The notes: generated from the sequence alone by a model not told the origin. A DNA stretch of 64,000 bases from Hymenobacter fodinae (GCF_004745825.1 NZ_SRLA01000001.1:1054001-1118000); one strand, 5' to 3'. Shown: positions 1-8,418, numbered from the stretch's first letter. Program-made: numbers and translations.

Positions 1-571
1 ACTGCGTGGTCTTATTGGCCGGAACCACAATGGCATAGTTACCATTCCGGTCCGTAGATACCCCGCGACGGTTGGCCCGGTCTAGCACGGTAGCACCTAC
101 TAGGGGCTGGCCATCCTCATTCAGGATGCGGCCGCGCATGGTTACTACGCGTACAGCCGTTGCGTTAGCTGCTAATGCTTCTGCCGCCTCGGCCTCAGCC
201 ACGGTGGCATCAGCCGTGATAGGGAAGTTATCGGTAGGCGTATTAGGCGTGTTCGTGCCGGCAAATACGGCGCCGCCTAGTAGGGCGCTGCCTACCAGCA
301 GGGCAGCTGCCCGCTGACGGAAACGCTGCGGCTCCGTCCGAATCATATCGAACTGGCGCTGTACCCAACCTACTGGCCGCACCTGCTGACCCTGGTTTTT
401 CATCTCATAAAACCGACGCAGGGTGGCATCAGCTTGTGAGCTGTTGGTTTTCATGTAGGCGTCGACCGCCTCTGTGTTCTCGATTGATAAATCACCGCGT
501 AAGTACGCGTCCCGGTAAGCCGGGAGTAAGTCGCCCGTGATCGGGTGAAATGGGTTAGCACTTAGTTTCAT
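1..571 (-). CDS. Membrane-anchored protein with carboxypeptidase-regulatory-like domain, 3' part cut by window edge
   Basis: The reading frame starts at ATG 571 and is open to the window edge, so only about 190 N-terminal residues are visible. Residues 1-85 are hydrophilic and probably cytoplasmic. One membrane segment follows at about 88-105 (AAALLVGSALLGGAVFAG), then an Ala/Thr-rich linker, then the start of a CarboxypepD_reg/CNA-B-like beta domain (RGRILNEDGQPLVGATV). That domain is common at the N-terminus of Bacteroidota surface proteins, but here it follows an inner-membrane anchor instead of a signal peptide. The layout resembles IM-anchored anti-sigma-like proteins; the function is unknown. 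No partner gene lies upstream, only an AT-rich gap. Confidence 0.75.
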   Translation of the reverse strand, partial: MKLSANPFHPITGDLLPAYRDAYLRGDLSIENTEAVDAYMKTNSSQADATLRRFYEMKNQGQQVRPVGWVQRQFDMIRTEPQRFRQRAAALLVGSALLGGAVFAGTNTPNTPTDNFPITADATVAEAEAAEALAANATAVRVVTMRGRILNEDGQPLVGATVLDRANRRGVSTDRNGNYAIVVPANKTTQ

Positions 572-1000
572 GCAAAAGGTATTTTATGGTAAAAGACAGG
601 AGGGTAGTCCGGGCTTTGGAGCGTATACAAAGGTGATATAGAATATTTGAAGGAAACAGTGTATGTACTTGAATAACAGATAATTTATATTATCCCATTT
701 TAGATAAAATGGTATTTATACCCGTTCAATGGGCTTATACGGGTTATAAAAGCCTATGGTTTTAAGATTAAATAAATTTTTTAGCGCCTAAAGAATCTTC
801 GAAAGTAACAGGCTAATGCCCATTATGGGATATTAACTATATATTATTAATTTGTATTTTTAAAACATTAGTATTTGTAATGCCCTCATTATCTGAGTTA
901 ATATATAAGTAACTTAATGCTTGTTTCATTTTGGGACTGCTCTGAATGGTGCAAAATTCGATGTGTAAGCTGAACAGTAGAATTGCATAAAAGCAACAAA
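572..1000. other. AT-rich gene-free stretch
   Basis: About 430 bases without a convincing gene on either strand and clearly richer in A+T than its surroundings. It holds two small inverted repeats: CCATTTTA...TAAAATGG near 695-712, and TTATACCCG (716-724) with CGGGTTATAA (740-749). I saw no tRNA, no Bacteroidota promoter matching both boxes, and no coding bias. It probably carries the promoter of the truncated gene at 1-571. Confidence 0.5.
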
Positions 1001-1033
1001 AAAGCCCCACCGGCAATACACCGGTGGGGCTTT
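1001..1033 (-). terminator. Intrinsic terminator after tsf
   Basis: The stem AAAGCCCCACCGG / CCGGTGGGGCTTT has an 8-base loop. On the minus strand it is followed by T-rich sequence. It lies 20 bases beyond the tsf stop codon. Confidence 0.85.
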
Positions 1034-1053
1034 ATATGTGTTAGTCTTGTTGC

Positions 1054-1893
1054 TTAGCCTACGATGGCTACGCGCTTGAACTCAGAGATAGTTAGACCTT
1101 TTGACGTTTTGTCGAGCAGCTGCGAGATAGTAACCGAGTTGTCCTTCACGAACTCCTGGTTGAGCAGGGTGTTCTCCTTATAGAACTTGTTCAGCTTGCC
1201 TTGGGCAATTTTCTCCAGCATAGCCTCTGGCTTGCCTTCTGAGCGAGCCTGCTCCTTGCCGATTTCGATTTCGCGCTCGATGGTAGCAGCATCAACGCCA
1301 TCTTTATCAAGAGCAACTGGCTTCATCGCAACGATCTGCATCGCTACGTCGCGGCCTACAGTGGTTACGTCGGCACCGCCTACGTTCTTCATGGCCACCA
1401 GAACGCCTTTCTTGTTGTCGGAGTGGATGTAAGAAGCAACCTTCTCACCGGTTACGTTCTCGTAGGCCACTACGTCGAGCTTCTCACCAATTTTGCCCAT
1501 CAGGTCCGTGATGTGGTCCTGCAGCGAACGGCCATCAGCCTGAGGAGCAGCCAGCAGTTCTTCTTTGGTAGCAGCGTTGGTTTTAACAGCTGCGTCCAGG
1601 ATCTGCTGAGCGAGGTTCTTGAAGTCTTCAACTTTTGCAACAGGCTCAGTTTCGCAAGCCAGAGCAATCAGTTTGCCGTTGGTGCCGTCTTCGCTAACCG
1701 CGGCCAGCACGAGGCCTTCCGACGTAGTGTTTTCCGAGCGCTTGTCGGCAATTTTCTGACCCTGCTTGCGCAGAATGTCACGAGCGGCTTCGAAGTCGCC
1801 TTCAGCTTCCGTCAGAGCTTTTTTGCAATCCATCATGCCCGCGCCAGTCATGGTGCGGAGCTTATTCACGTCTGCGGCGGTAATTGCTGCCAT
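1054..1893 (-). CDS. tsf: Elongation factor Ts
   Basis: EF-Ts is the guanine-nucleotide exchange factor that recycles EF-Tu-GDP during translation. The 279-residue product has the typical N-terminal UBA-like segment (VNKLRTMTGAGMMDCKKAL, residues about 10-28), followed by the core dimerisation domains. Length is normal for the family. It is the last gene of the rplM-rpsI-rpsB-tsf cluster. It is separated from rpsB by 141 bases containing a terminator-like hairpin, so its expression may be partly uncoupled from rpsB. Start at ATG 1893. Confidence 0.97.
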   Translation of the reverse strand: MAAITAADVNKLRTMTGAGMMDCKKALTEAEGDFEAARDILRKQGQKIADKRSENTTSEGLVLAAVSEDGTNGKLIALACETEPVAKVEDFKNLAQQILDAAVKTNAATKEELLAAPQADGRSLQDHITDLMGKIGEKLDVVAYENVTGEKVASYIHSDNKKGVLVAMKNVGGADVTTVGRDVAMQIVAMKPVALDKDGVDAATIEREIEIGKEQARSEGKPEAMLEKIAQGKLNKFYKENTLLNQEFVKDNSVTISQLLDKTSKGLTISEFKRVAIVG

Positions 1894-1974
1894 TGTTGTG
1901 AGAGTATATGAGGGTGTGAGGGTTATCTGATCTGGTACCGCATAGTGGCCTAGGCCAGTAGCGGGCAGTTAAAG

Positions 1975-2019
1975 AAAAAGGGAACATCGGAGCCGAGCGC
2001 TTCGCATGTTCCCTTTTTT
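1975..2019 (-). terminator. Terminator or attenuator between rpsB and tsf
   Basis: The arms AAAAAGGGAACAT (1975-1987) and ATGTTCCCTTTTT (2006-2018) form a 13-bp stem ending in a T run on the minus strand. It lies within the translation-factor cluster, so it may act as a partial terminator lowering read-through into tsf. Confidence 0.75.
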
Positions 2020-2034
2020 CAATGAACAGGCAGA

Positions 2035-2802
2035 CTATTCGTCAGCGTTCTGTTTTTCCTGAATGCCTTCGTCTTCAGCTTGCTTCTTGTCGGCATCCTC
2101 CTTGTCGACTTTCCGCTCTGAGAGGCCTTCTTCGATAGCTTTGCCAATCACCCCAACGATGAGTTGGATTGACTTCGAAGCGTCGTCGTTAGCGGGAATC
2201 GGGAACTGCACCAGCTCGGGGTTCGAGTTCGTGTCGCAGATAGCAAACACCGGGATACCCAGTTTCTGGGCTTCTTTCACGGCGATGTGCTCACGCTTCA
2301 CGTCAATCACGAACAGAGCAGCGGGCAGACGGCTCAGGTCGGCGATGCCGCCCAGAACACGCTCCAGTTTCTCACGCTCACGCGACATCATCAGCTTCTC
2401 GCGCTTAGCGAGGGCGGCGTAGGCCGTGTTCTCCTTCACCATCTTGTCGATGGTGCTCATTTTCTTCAACGACTTGCGCACGGTGGTGAAGTTGGTGAGC
2501 ATGCCACCCAACCAACGGTCCGTTACGAACGGCATTTTAAGGCGCTTAGCCTCTTCCGTTACGATTTCCTGCGCTTGTTTCTTGGTAGCCACGAACATCA
2601 CCTTACGGCCGCTCTTAGCGATGTTGCGGATAGCCGCAGACGCCTGCTCGAGCGAAACGAGGGTTTTGTTGAGGTCAATGATATGGATGCCGTTCTTCTC
2701 CATGAAGATGTACGGCGCCATTTTCGGATCCCACTTGCGCGTGAGGTGACCAAAGTGGGCACCAGCGTCAAGCAGTTCTTTATAAGTGGTGGTCTGAGCC
2801 AT
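2035..2802 (-). CDS. rpsB: 30S ribosomal protein S2
   Basis: S2 is a structural protein of the small subunit, bound near the head-body junction. The 255-residue product has the typical start (LLDAGAHFGHLTRKWDPKM) and the family signatures DRWLGGMLTNFTT and PAALFVIDVKREHIAV. The C-terminus is a charged Lys/Glu/Asp-rich tail (about residues 225-255), as in many Bacteroidota S2 proteins. It lies 21 bases after rpsI in the cluster. Confidence 0.97.
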   Translation of the reverse strand: MAQTTTYKELLDAGAHFGHLTRKWDPKMAPYIFMEKNGIHIIDLNKTLVSLEQASAAIRNIAKSGRKVMFVATKKQAQEIVTEEAKRLKMPFVTDRWLGGMLTNFTTVRKSLKKMSTIDKMVKENTAYAALAKREKLMMSREREKLERVLGGIADLSRLPAALFVIDVKREHIAVKEAQKLGIPVFAICDTNSNPELVQFPIPANDDASKSIQLIVGVIGKAIEEGLSERKVDKEDADKKQAEDEGIQEKQNADE

Positions 2803-2823
2803 GATAGGGGTTCCTCTGGAAGA

Positions 2824-3210
2824 TTAGCGTTTCGAGAACTGGAACGAACGACGAGCTTTGCGCTTACCGAATTTCTTACGTTCCACCATGCGCGGGTCGC
2901 GGGTCAGGAAGCCTTCTTTCTTCAGCGCGGGGCGAACCTCCGTGTTGTCGCCTACGAGGGCTTTCGAGATGGCCAGACGGATAGCCTCAGCCTGAGCCGA
3001 GATGCCACCACCGCGCACGTTTACCTTAATGTCGTACTGCCCTACTTGCTCGAGCGTCGCCAAAGGCTGGTTCACGATGTTTTCCAGGAGTTCGTTACCG
3101 AAGTAAGTCTTCATGTCCCGGCCGTTGATAGTGATATTCCCTTGCCCGGCTTGCATGTAGATGCGAGCCACCGAGGTTTTTCTTCTACCAGAGGTGTTGG
3201 AAATTTCCAT
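2824..3210 (-). CDS. rpsI: 30S ribosomal protein S9
   Basis: S9 is a small-subunit protein whose basic C-terminal tail reaches the P-site tRNA. The product has 128 residues and carries the conserved GRRKTSVARIYMQAGQG start, the VRGGGISAQAEAIRLAI helix and the KKFGKRKARRSFQFSKR tail ending in Lys-Arg. It lies 38 bases after rplM, the usual partner order in bacteria. Confidence 0.97.
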   Translation of the reverse strand: MEISNTSGRRKTSVARIYMQAGQGNITINGRDMKTYFGNELLENIVNQPLATLEQVGQYDIKVNVRGGGISAQAEAIRLAISKALVGDNTEVRPALKKEGFLTRDPRMVERKKFGKRKARRSFQFSKR

Positions 3211-3248
3211 TAATAGAATGAGTTAGAAAATGGGGGAGCCGAGGTGGC

Positions 3249-3701
3249 CTAGAGGTTGGTGAGTTCAACAGCTTTGGGCTGCTGAGCTTCGTGGGGGTGC
3301 TCAGCACCAGCGTACACGAACAGGTTGCGGAATTGCTCGCGGCCGAGGCGGTTGCCTTGCAGCATGCCTTTTACTGCGTGCTCAATTACGCTGGCAGAGT
3401 TTTTAGCCTTTTTGTCGCGCAGGTTGATGCGCTTCTGACCGCCGGGGTAGCCCGAGTGCGTGATGTAAATCTTGTCGGTCAGTTTTTTGCCGGTTACGCG
3501 CAGCTTGTCGGCGTTGATAACGATAACGTTGTCACCGCAGTCGGAGTTGGGCGTGAAGCTTGGCTTGTGCTTGCCACGCAGCATGTTGGCAATCTGGCTG
3601 GCCAGACGGCCCAGCGGCGCAACACTGGCATCAACCACAACCCAGGCCTTGTCGGCATTGGCTTTGTTGACGGATACCGTCTTGAAGCTCAGATGATCCA
3701 T
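3249..3701 (-). CDS. rplM: 50S ribosomal protein L13
   Basis: L13 is an early-assembly protein of the large subunit. The 150-residue product has the motifs WVVVDASVAPLGRLASQIAN and KIYITHSGYPGGQK, normal for L13. It is the first gene of the cluster and follows a near-perfect Bacteroidota promoter at 3766-3796, giving a leader of roughly 60 bases. Its stop codon is TAG inside a CTAGGCCAC copy of the iterated heptamer. Confidence 0.97.
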   Translation of the reverse strand: MDHLSFKTVSVNKANADKAWVVVDASVAPLGRLASQIANMLRGKHKPSFTPNSDCGDNVIVINADKLRVTGKKLTDKIYITHSGYPGGQKRINLRDKKAKNSASVIEHAVKGMLQGNRLGREQFRNLFVYAGAEHPHEAQQPKAVELTNL

Positions 3702-3765
3702 TGGGGAGGAGGATAAGCGTTTGGAAATGAGGAGAAACCGAACACGGGTTCGGGAAAAACGGACA

Positions 3766-3796
3766 CAAAGTTACCGCCTTACTTCGAATATTCAAA
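3766..3796 (-). promoter_or_regulatory. Bacteroidota-type promoter of the rplM operon
   Basis: On the minus strand the sequence reads TTTG, 19 bases, TAACTTTG. This matches the known Bacteroidota consensus (-33 TTTG, -7 TAnnTTTG) in both boxes and spacing. It is the only site in this window where I found both boxes correctly spaced. Confidence 0.8.
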
Positions 3797-3887
3797 GCCA
3801 TGCGATAATAATTGTCCCTGAAACAGTTACTACCGGCTTCTGGCTGATTCTGGAAAGCACTTACCTTGCGGCCCCATTTCGCTAACT

Positions 3888-5411
3888 ATGGAGTTTATTA
3901 CCACCAAGCCTACTTCTACTGTGTATGCGCGGGCAACTTGGCTGTGCCGGCTGGCCTGGGTAGTGTTAGGGTTAGGAGTGATTTTGCGTGGTGTGATCTG
4001 GGCGCAACAGCGCTCATTGTATCTGGATGAGGCCAACCTGCTGCGCAATTTCACGGAGCGTACTTACCTAGGCCTGTTCCGCAACCTCGACTATGAGCAA
4101 TATTCGCCTCCGCTATTTTCAGTGCTGGTGAAAGCTTCCATCGGTCTGTTTGGGAACAATGAGTTGGCGGTACGACTGGTGCCAGTGCTGGCCAGTATGC
4201 TCACGCTAGGCCTGTTCTTCCGCCAAACGCAGCGCTGGCTTACCCCGGTTGTAGCCGTGTTTGCCCTAAGCTTTCTGGCCTTTGGAAAAGTGTTCGTTGA
4301 CTACGGTACCGTGTGTAAGCAATATGCCACCGACGGCTTAGCAGCACTAGTGCTGATAGAGGCTGCCTATTATATCGGGCGCGGTCAGTTTAGAGGTAGA
4401 GAAGCCGGGGTGTGGATAGCGCTGGGTTGCCTCAGCATCTGGTTTTCTATGCCCGCAGTGTTTGTGTTGGCCGGAATAGGGCTGTGGTATTTGCAGCAAG
4501 CTTGGCTGCGGCGCGACTGGACGGCAATGGGTTGGATACTTGGTGCTGGCCTAGCATGGCTGATCTGCTTTGGCGCGTACTATCTGCTCCTACTGCAAAC
4601 CAACGTGGAGTCGAGCTATCTGCAACAGTATCACCGTGAAATGTTTCTGGCTTTCCCGCCTCGTAACCCCGAAGAACTGCAACTGCTTCTCACGCAATTG
4701 GGCGAGCTTATCAATAAAACGGTGGGTAAAACGGCGTTGGCAGCGGCGTTGGCTGTCGTCTGCTTTCCGCTAGGCCTCTACCAACTACTCAAACGCCCAC
4801 ATTTCCTGACTTGGGTGCTGCTGGTACCAATAGCTGCTTGCTTAGCTGCTTCGGCGCTACACTATTACTCGCTTATGTCGAGGCTGGTGCTGTTTATGTT
4901 GCCACTGGTGCTGCTGGTGTTGGGCTGGGGCGCGCAATGGTTAGGTCGCCAACACAAATGGGCCGCCGGGGTTTTAACTCTCCTCGCAGTAGTAGTGCTG
5001 GCAAACCAACAACAGTTGCGTTACCTAGGCAAACCATTTCAGAGTGACTATACCAATATTCGGTCAGGTCTGGAGCTTGTGGCCACGCACCAACAACCCG
5101 GCGACGCGGTGTTTGCTTATTACAACGTAGCGCCCGTTGCGCGCTATTACACTCAGGAACATACCCCGCGGCTTAAACTATCTGGACTGTTCTTGCAGGA
5201 AGCTGGGCAGCAGCCCTCCAAACAGGATCCGTTCACCTACGGCTTACTCAAGCTACAACAGCAAGGGCACCGACGTATTTGGGTAGTGTATGACCGCGAA
5301 GATGAGGGACCGGCTCAATTGGTGGCTGTGCAGGGAAAAGTGCTGGCGCGCTACCCAGTGTACCGGGGCTACGTGCTGCTCTATAAACCAGGTGCTGTTC
5401 AGCCGCGCTAG
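3888..5411 (+). CDS. Polytopic glycosyltransferase, GT39/ArnT-like
   Basis: The 507-residue integral membrane protein has about 11-13 hydrophobic segments and a soluble C-terminal region of about 100 residues. The first extracytoplasmic loop carries the acidic pair SLYLDEANLLRNF, the position of the catalytic Asp-Glu in PMT/ArnT-type (GT-C) transferases, which use polyprenyl-linked sugars. A Pro-rich YSPPLFSVLVK follows, also typical. The acceptor is unknown and no glycan genes are nearby. Start is ATG 3888. The stop TAG lies inside the string CTAGGCCTAG. Confidence 0.75.
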   Translation: MEFITTKPTSTVYARATWLCRLAWVVLGLGVILRGVIWAQQRSLYLDEANLLRNFTERTYLGLFRNLDYEQYSPPLFSVLVKASIGLFGNNELAVRLVPVLASMLTLGLFFRQTQRWLTPVVAVFALSFLAFGKVFVDYGTVCKQYATDGLAALVLIEAAYYIGRGQFRGREAGVWIALGCLSIWFSMPAVFVLAGIGLWYLQQAWLRRDWTAMGWILGAGLAWLICFGAYYLLLLQTNVESSYLQQYHREMFLAFPPRNPEELQLLLTQLGELINKTVGKTALAAALAVVCFPLGLYQLLKRPHFLTWVLLVPIAACLAASALHYYSLMSRLVLFMLPLVLLVLGWGAQWLGRQHKWAAGVLTLLAVVVLANQQQLRYLGKPFQSDYTNIRSGLELVATHQQPGDAVFAYYNVAPVARYYTQEHTPRLKLSGLFLQEAGQQPSKQDPFTYGLLKLQQQGHRRIWVVYDREDEGPAQLVAVQGKVLARYPVYRGYVLLYKPGAVQPR

Positions 5412-5441
5412 GCCTAGCCACCTAATACCTGTTTAAACAAC

Positions 5442-5472
5442 AAGGCCCTTCCTCATGAGAGAAAGGGCCTTT
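5442..5472. terminator. Bidirectional terminator between convergent genes
   Basis: AAGGCCCTT pairs with AAGGGCCTT around an 11-12-base loop. A/T-rich flanks on both sides serve the glycosyltransferase on the plus strand and the pseudouridine synthase on the minus strand. Confidence 0.75.
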
Positions 5473-5485
5473 GCTTCATTTGGGC

Positions 5486-6199
5486 CTAGCGGTATTGTTG
5501 CAAGTTCTCAACCAACACCCGGAAGTCTTTGGGATAGGGGGCTTCGATGGTCACAGGCTCACCGTTAAGCAGGCTGAACGTGAGCTGACGAGCATGCAGG
5601 GCAAAACGCTTGATAAATGGCTGCTCCTCCTCGCCCTGCTTCATGTTGAACTTCTTCTTCAGCGAAGACAGGTAAAAATTGTCGCCGCCGTACATGGTGT
5701 CGCCTACAATAGGAGCTTGCAGATAGGCTAGGTGCAACCGAATCTGGTGCATGCGCCCAGTAATAGGCTGGCATTCCAGCAAGGTGTGCCGGGCGTATGC
5801 CTCTAGGGTGCGCACCAGCGTAACGGCGGGTTTGCCCTTGTAGGCCAGTCGGGCCCGGCCTTTAGTGGTAGTTTCGATGCTGCGGTCTACCTCCAGTCCT
5901 TCGTACTCGTGCACGCCCCACGATACGGCATGGTAAATTTTCTTTACCTGCCGGTCTTCAAACTGCATGGCCAAGTGACGGTAAGCCGCTGGGTTCTTAG
6001 CCAGCGCCAATGAGCCGCTGGTTTCCTTGTCTAGGCGGTGGCAGGCCTGCACATCATCATACACTTCGCGGGCCAGACGCAGGATGTTGGGCGCGCCGCC
6101 AAACCGCTCGTCGAGGGTAGCTAAAAAGGGGGGTTTGTTGATGACGACGTAGTCCTCGTCTTCAAACAGAATCAGGTCTTTAAACTCGGGTAGCTTCAT
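5486..6199 (-). CDS. RluA-family RNA pseudouridine synthase
   Basis: The enzyme isomerises specific uridines to pseudouridine in rRNA or tRNA. The 237-residue product has the family signature with the catalytic aspartate (ACHRLDKETSG, residues about 53-63), the GRARLAYKGKPA strand, and the late ITGRMHQIRLHLAY motif. No N-terminal S4 domain is present, so it is a short RluA/RluC-like form; the target base cannot be assigned. A TACCTTTG box lies only about 10 bases before the ATG, so the mRNA may be nearly leaderless. Confidence 0.9.
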   Translation of the reverse strand: MKLPEFKDLILFEDEDYVVINKPPFLATLDERFGGAPNILRLAREVYDDVQACHRLDKETSGSLALAKNPAAYRHLAMQFEDRQVKKIYHAVSWGVHEYEGLEVDRSIETTTKGRARLAYKGKPAVTLVRTLEAYARHTLLECQPITGRMHQIRLHLAYLQAPIVGDTMYGGDNFYLSSLKKKFNMKQGEEEQPFIKRFALHARQLTFSLLNGEPVTIEAPYPKDFRVLVENLQQYR

Positions 6200-6208
6200 A
6201 AGGAGCTA

Positions 6209-6216
6209 CAAAGGTA
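6209..6216 (-). promoter_or_regulatory. Probable -7 box for the pseudouridine synthase gene
   Basis: TACCTTTG on the minus strand matches TAnnTTTG. No -33 TTTG is present. Transcription would start within a few bases of the ATG at 6199. Confidence 0.4.
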
Positions 6217-6258
6217 CGGAAGGTGAAATTGAGAAAAGGTAATGACGTGCTTCACCCA

Positions 6259-7350
6259 TCACTTCAGCACCTCGTCGCCTTTCACCTCTTTCCCTGTAGC
6301 TAGCTTTGGTTTAGGAAGCTTAAACTCCAGCGTAGTACCCTGGCCTAGCTCACTCTGCACCCGGATGGTAGACTTGTGCGCCTCCACAATGTGCTTGCTG
6401 ATAGCGAGGCCTAGGCCCGAGCCGCCCGCCTCCCGCGACTCCCGGCTCCGGCTTTTATCGATGCGGTAGAATCGCTCAAAGATGCGGTTTTGATGCTGCT
6501 TCGGAATGCCTTCTCCATCGTCGTGCACGCTGATACGGATACTTTTGCCGCTCTCCACCAGCGCTACCGTTACGTGGCCATTTTCCCGGCCATACTTAAT
6601 GGCGTTGTCAATAAGATTGATGAGTACCTGGCGGATGCGGTTGCGGTCGGCCAGCACCTGTAGGCCACCGGCCGGGAATTCTGCCGGCGACAACGCTAAC
6701 TGCACGTTGCGACGGGCCGCCTTCAACTCTAATTGTTCAAAAATATCGTGCACGAGTTGCACCAGGTCGAAGCTTTGGCGGCGCATACGTACCACGCCTT
6801 TCTCTAGTTGCGAAATCGTGACCAGATCCTGTACTAGTGCATCCAGGGCATCGAGGCTGGAGGCCGCTTTGGCTAGGAACTTCTTGCGCGTGAACTCATC
6901 CACTTCATCGTCATCCAGAATGGTATGCACAAAGCCCTGCGCTGCAAAAATGGGCGTTTTCAGCTCGTGCGATACATCGGCCAGAAACTCGCGCCGTAAT
7001 ACCTGCAGGCGCTTCAGCTCATCAATTTCCTGCTGCTTGCGCTGGGCCATGTCCAGAATCTCGTCGCGCATGCGCTTAAGAGGCTCCGGCCGAAACAGAA
7101 ACTTGTTTGACATGCGCCGGAATTCCTTGCGCTTGATGTGCTCCAGGCCCTCATAGATGTTGTTGATTTCCTGGAAAATGAGAGCCTCAAACATGAGGTA
7201 GAGGAGCAGGAAGCAGGCCGCAATACTGATGCCCGCCACCAGTACGCCTTCCCGCAGGGGTAATCGGGGGCCTAGCCAAGCCAGTAAGCTGAGAATGGTA
7301 GCCACCAGCAACGACAGTAGTATGGCAATGGTGCGGGAAGAGAGTTTCAT
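6259..7350 (-). CDS. Sensor histidine kinase, PhoR-like
   Basis: A 363-residue membrane kinase. Two membrane segments (about 8-25 and 36-57) enclose a very short external loop, so it may sense the membrane or a partner. A coiled linker (60-120) leads to the HisKA domain with phospho-accepting His128 (FLADVSHELKTP). The ATPase domain has the N box (QVLINLIDNAIKYG), G1 (DDGEGIP), F box (IFERFYRID) and G2 (GSGLGLAISKHIVEAH). It lies downstream of the response regulator at 7510-8208, separated by a hairpin. It is the likely cognate kinase. Confidence 0.93.
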   Translation of the reverse strand: MKLSSRTIAILLSLLVATILSLLAWLGPRLPLREGVLVAGISIAACFLLLYLMFEALIFQEINNIYEGLEHIKRKEFRRMSNKFLFRPEPLKRMRDEILDMAQRKQQEIDELKRLQVLRREFLADVSHELKTPIFAAQGFVHTILDDDEVDEFTRKKFLAKAASSLDALDALVQDLVTISQLEKGVVRMRRQSFDLVQLVHDIFEQLELKAARRNVQLALSPAEFPAGGLQVLADRNRIRQVLINLIDNAIKYGRENGHVTVALVESGKSIRISVHDDGEGIPKQHQNRIFERFYRIDKSRSRESREAGGSGLGLAISKHIVEAHKSTIRVQSELGQGTTLEFKLPKPKLATGKEVKGDEVLK

Positions 7351-7416
7351 TCTCTAAAGGAAGAGCGCGAAAGGCTACTAGGTAACGAGCCTACATGGAG
7401 GCTCAATGGTATGAGG

Positions 7417-7481
7417 AAAGGACCTTACTTGCCTGAACGACTGGCCTAGCAGCGGCTCGCTCAAACTAGTAAGGTCCTTTT
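7417..7481 (-). terminator. Terminator between response regulator and kinase genes
   Basis: AAAGGACCTTACT (7417-7429) pairs with AGTAAGGTCCTTT (7468-7480). The 38-base loop contains a GGCCTAG copy. The long loop makes it a weaker terminator candidate, and some transcription may continue into the kinase gene. Confidence 0.55.
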
Positions 7482-7509
7482 GGTAACAGGCTGACGGGGG
7501 CAACGAGGC

Positions 7510-8208
7510 TTAGTCGATATTGAACTTGTAGCCTACGCCCTTGATGGTTTGGATGTGATGGTCGCCGACTTTCTCTCGGACTTTGCGCACGTGCACATCC
7601 ACGGTGCGGGCTAGCACAAATACGTCGTTGCCCCAAATATTCTGCAGCAGCTCATCGCGGCCGAAGACTTTGTGGGGTGAGGCGGCCAGGAAAGCCAGCA
7701 GCTCGAACTCCTTTTTGGGTAAGCTGATTTTCTTGCCTTCCTGGTACACGGCAAAACCGGTGCGGTCAATCTTCAGGCCGTTGATTTCGATGCTGTCGGT
7801 CTGGACCTGGGGGTCTTTGTCGCGGCGCACGAAGGCAGCCAGGCGGCTCATCAGGGCGCGCGGCTTGATGGGCTTGGCAATGAAGTCGTCGGCACCAGCT
7901 TCAAAGGCGGCTACTTCCGAAAACTCCTCGGCACGGGCCGTTAGGAAAATGATATAGGTTTCCTTGAACCGGGGCATTTCGCGGAGCTGGCGGCAGGCCG
8001 CAATGCCATCTAGGTTGGGCATCATCACGTCCAGTAGAATGATGTCGGGACCAAACTGCGGGGCTACCTCAAGGGCCTTGCGGCCGTCGGGGGCGGAGGC
8101 CACCTCGTAGCCTTCCTTGCGCAGGTTGTACTCCAGCAGCTCCACGATGTCCGGATCATCATCGACTACTAGGATTTTGTAAGCGTTGGGGTTGGCGGTT
8201 GGCTGCAC
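7510..8208 (-). CDS. OmpR/PhoB-family response regulator
   Basis: DNA-binding response regulator of 232 residues. The receiver domain has acidic pocket VVDDDPD and phospho-acceptor Asp60 (LLDVMMPN), the conserved Thr in FLTARAEE and Lys in FIAKPIKPRAL. The C-terminal winged helix has RTVDVHVRKVREKVGD and IKGVGYKFNID. I chose the GTG at 8208 because it gives the normal family length and lies about 40 bases after a TAnnTTTG box. The frame is also open from ATG 8394, which would add 62 residues with no family resemblance. Partner kinase at 6259-7350. Confidence 0.85.
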   Translation of the reverse strand: MQPTANPNAYKILVVDDDPDIVELLEYNLRKEGYEVASAPDGRKALEVAPQFGPDIILLDVMMPNLDGIAACRQLREMPRFKETYIIFLTARAEEFSEVAAFEAGADDFIAKPIKPRALMSRLAAFVRRDKDPQVQTDSIEINGLKIDRTGFAVYQEGKKISLPKKEFELLAFLAASPHKVFGRDELLQNIWGNDVFVLARTVDVHVRKVREKVGDHHIQTIKGVGYKFNID

Positions 8209-8247
8209 GTTGCGGGGCGGTTTAGGGTAAAACAGAATGCGCGAGTT

Positions 8248-8255
8248 CAAAAGTA
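8248..8255 (-). promoter_or_regulatory. Probable -7 box for the response regulator
   Basis: TACTTTTG on the minus strand matches TAnnTTTG. It lies inside the longer possible reading frame from 8394 and therefore favours translation from GTG 8208. Confidence 0.5.
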
Positions 8256-8418
8256 CCGCCGGCCGACGGGCGCGGCGTGTTACGTTTTCATTACCGCCGA
8301 CCACGGGTTGGCGTGGTGCAACGGCAACAGCGGTGATTTCCTCAGATTCCGACCAAGAGGTTGCTGGCTGCCAGGACGATTCGGTGAAATCCATACGGTG
8401 GAGGTTGAAAAATGAGGC

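Noticed and set aside
2287-3213. Long open frame on the plus strand opposite rpsB and rpsI
   Set aside because: It lies fully antisense to two certain ribosomal protein genes; the open frame follows from their codon bias.
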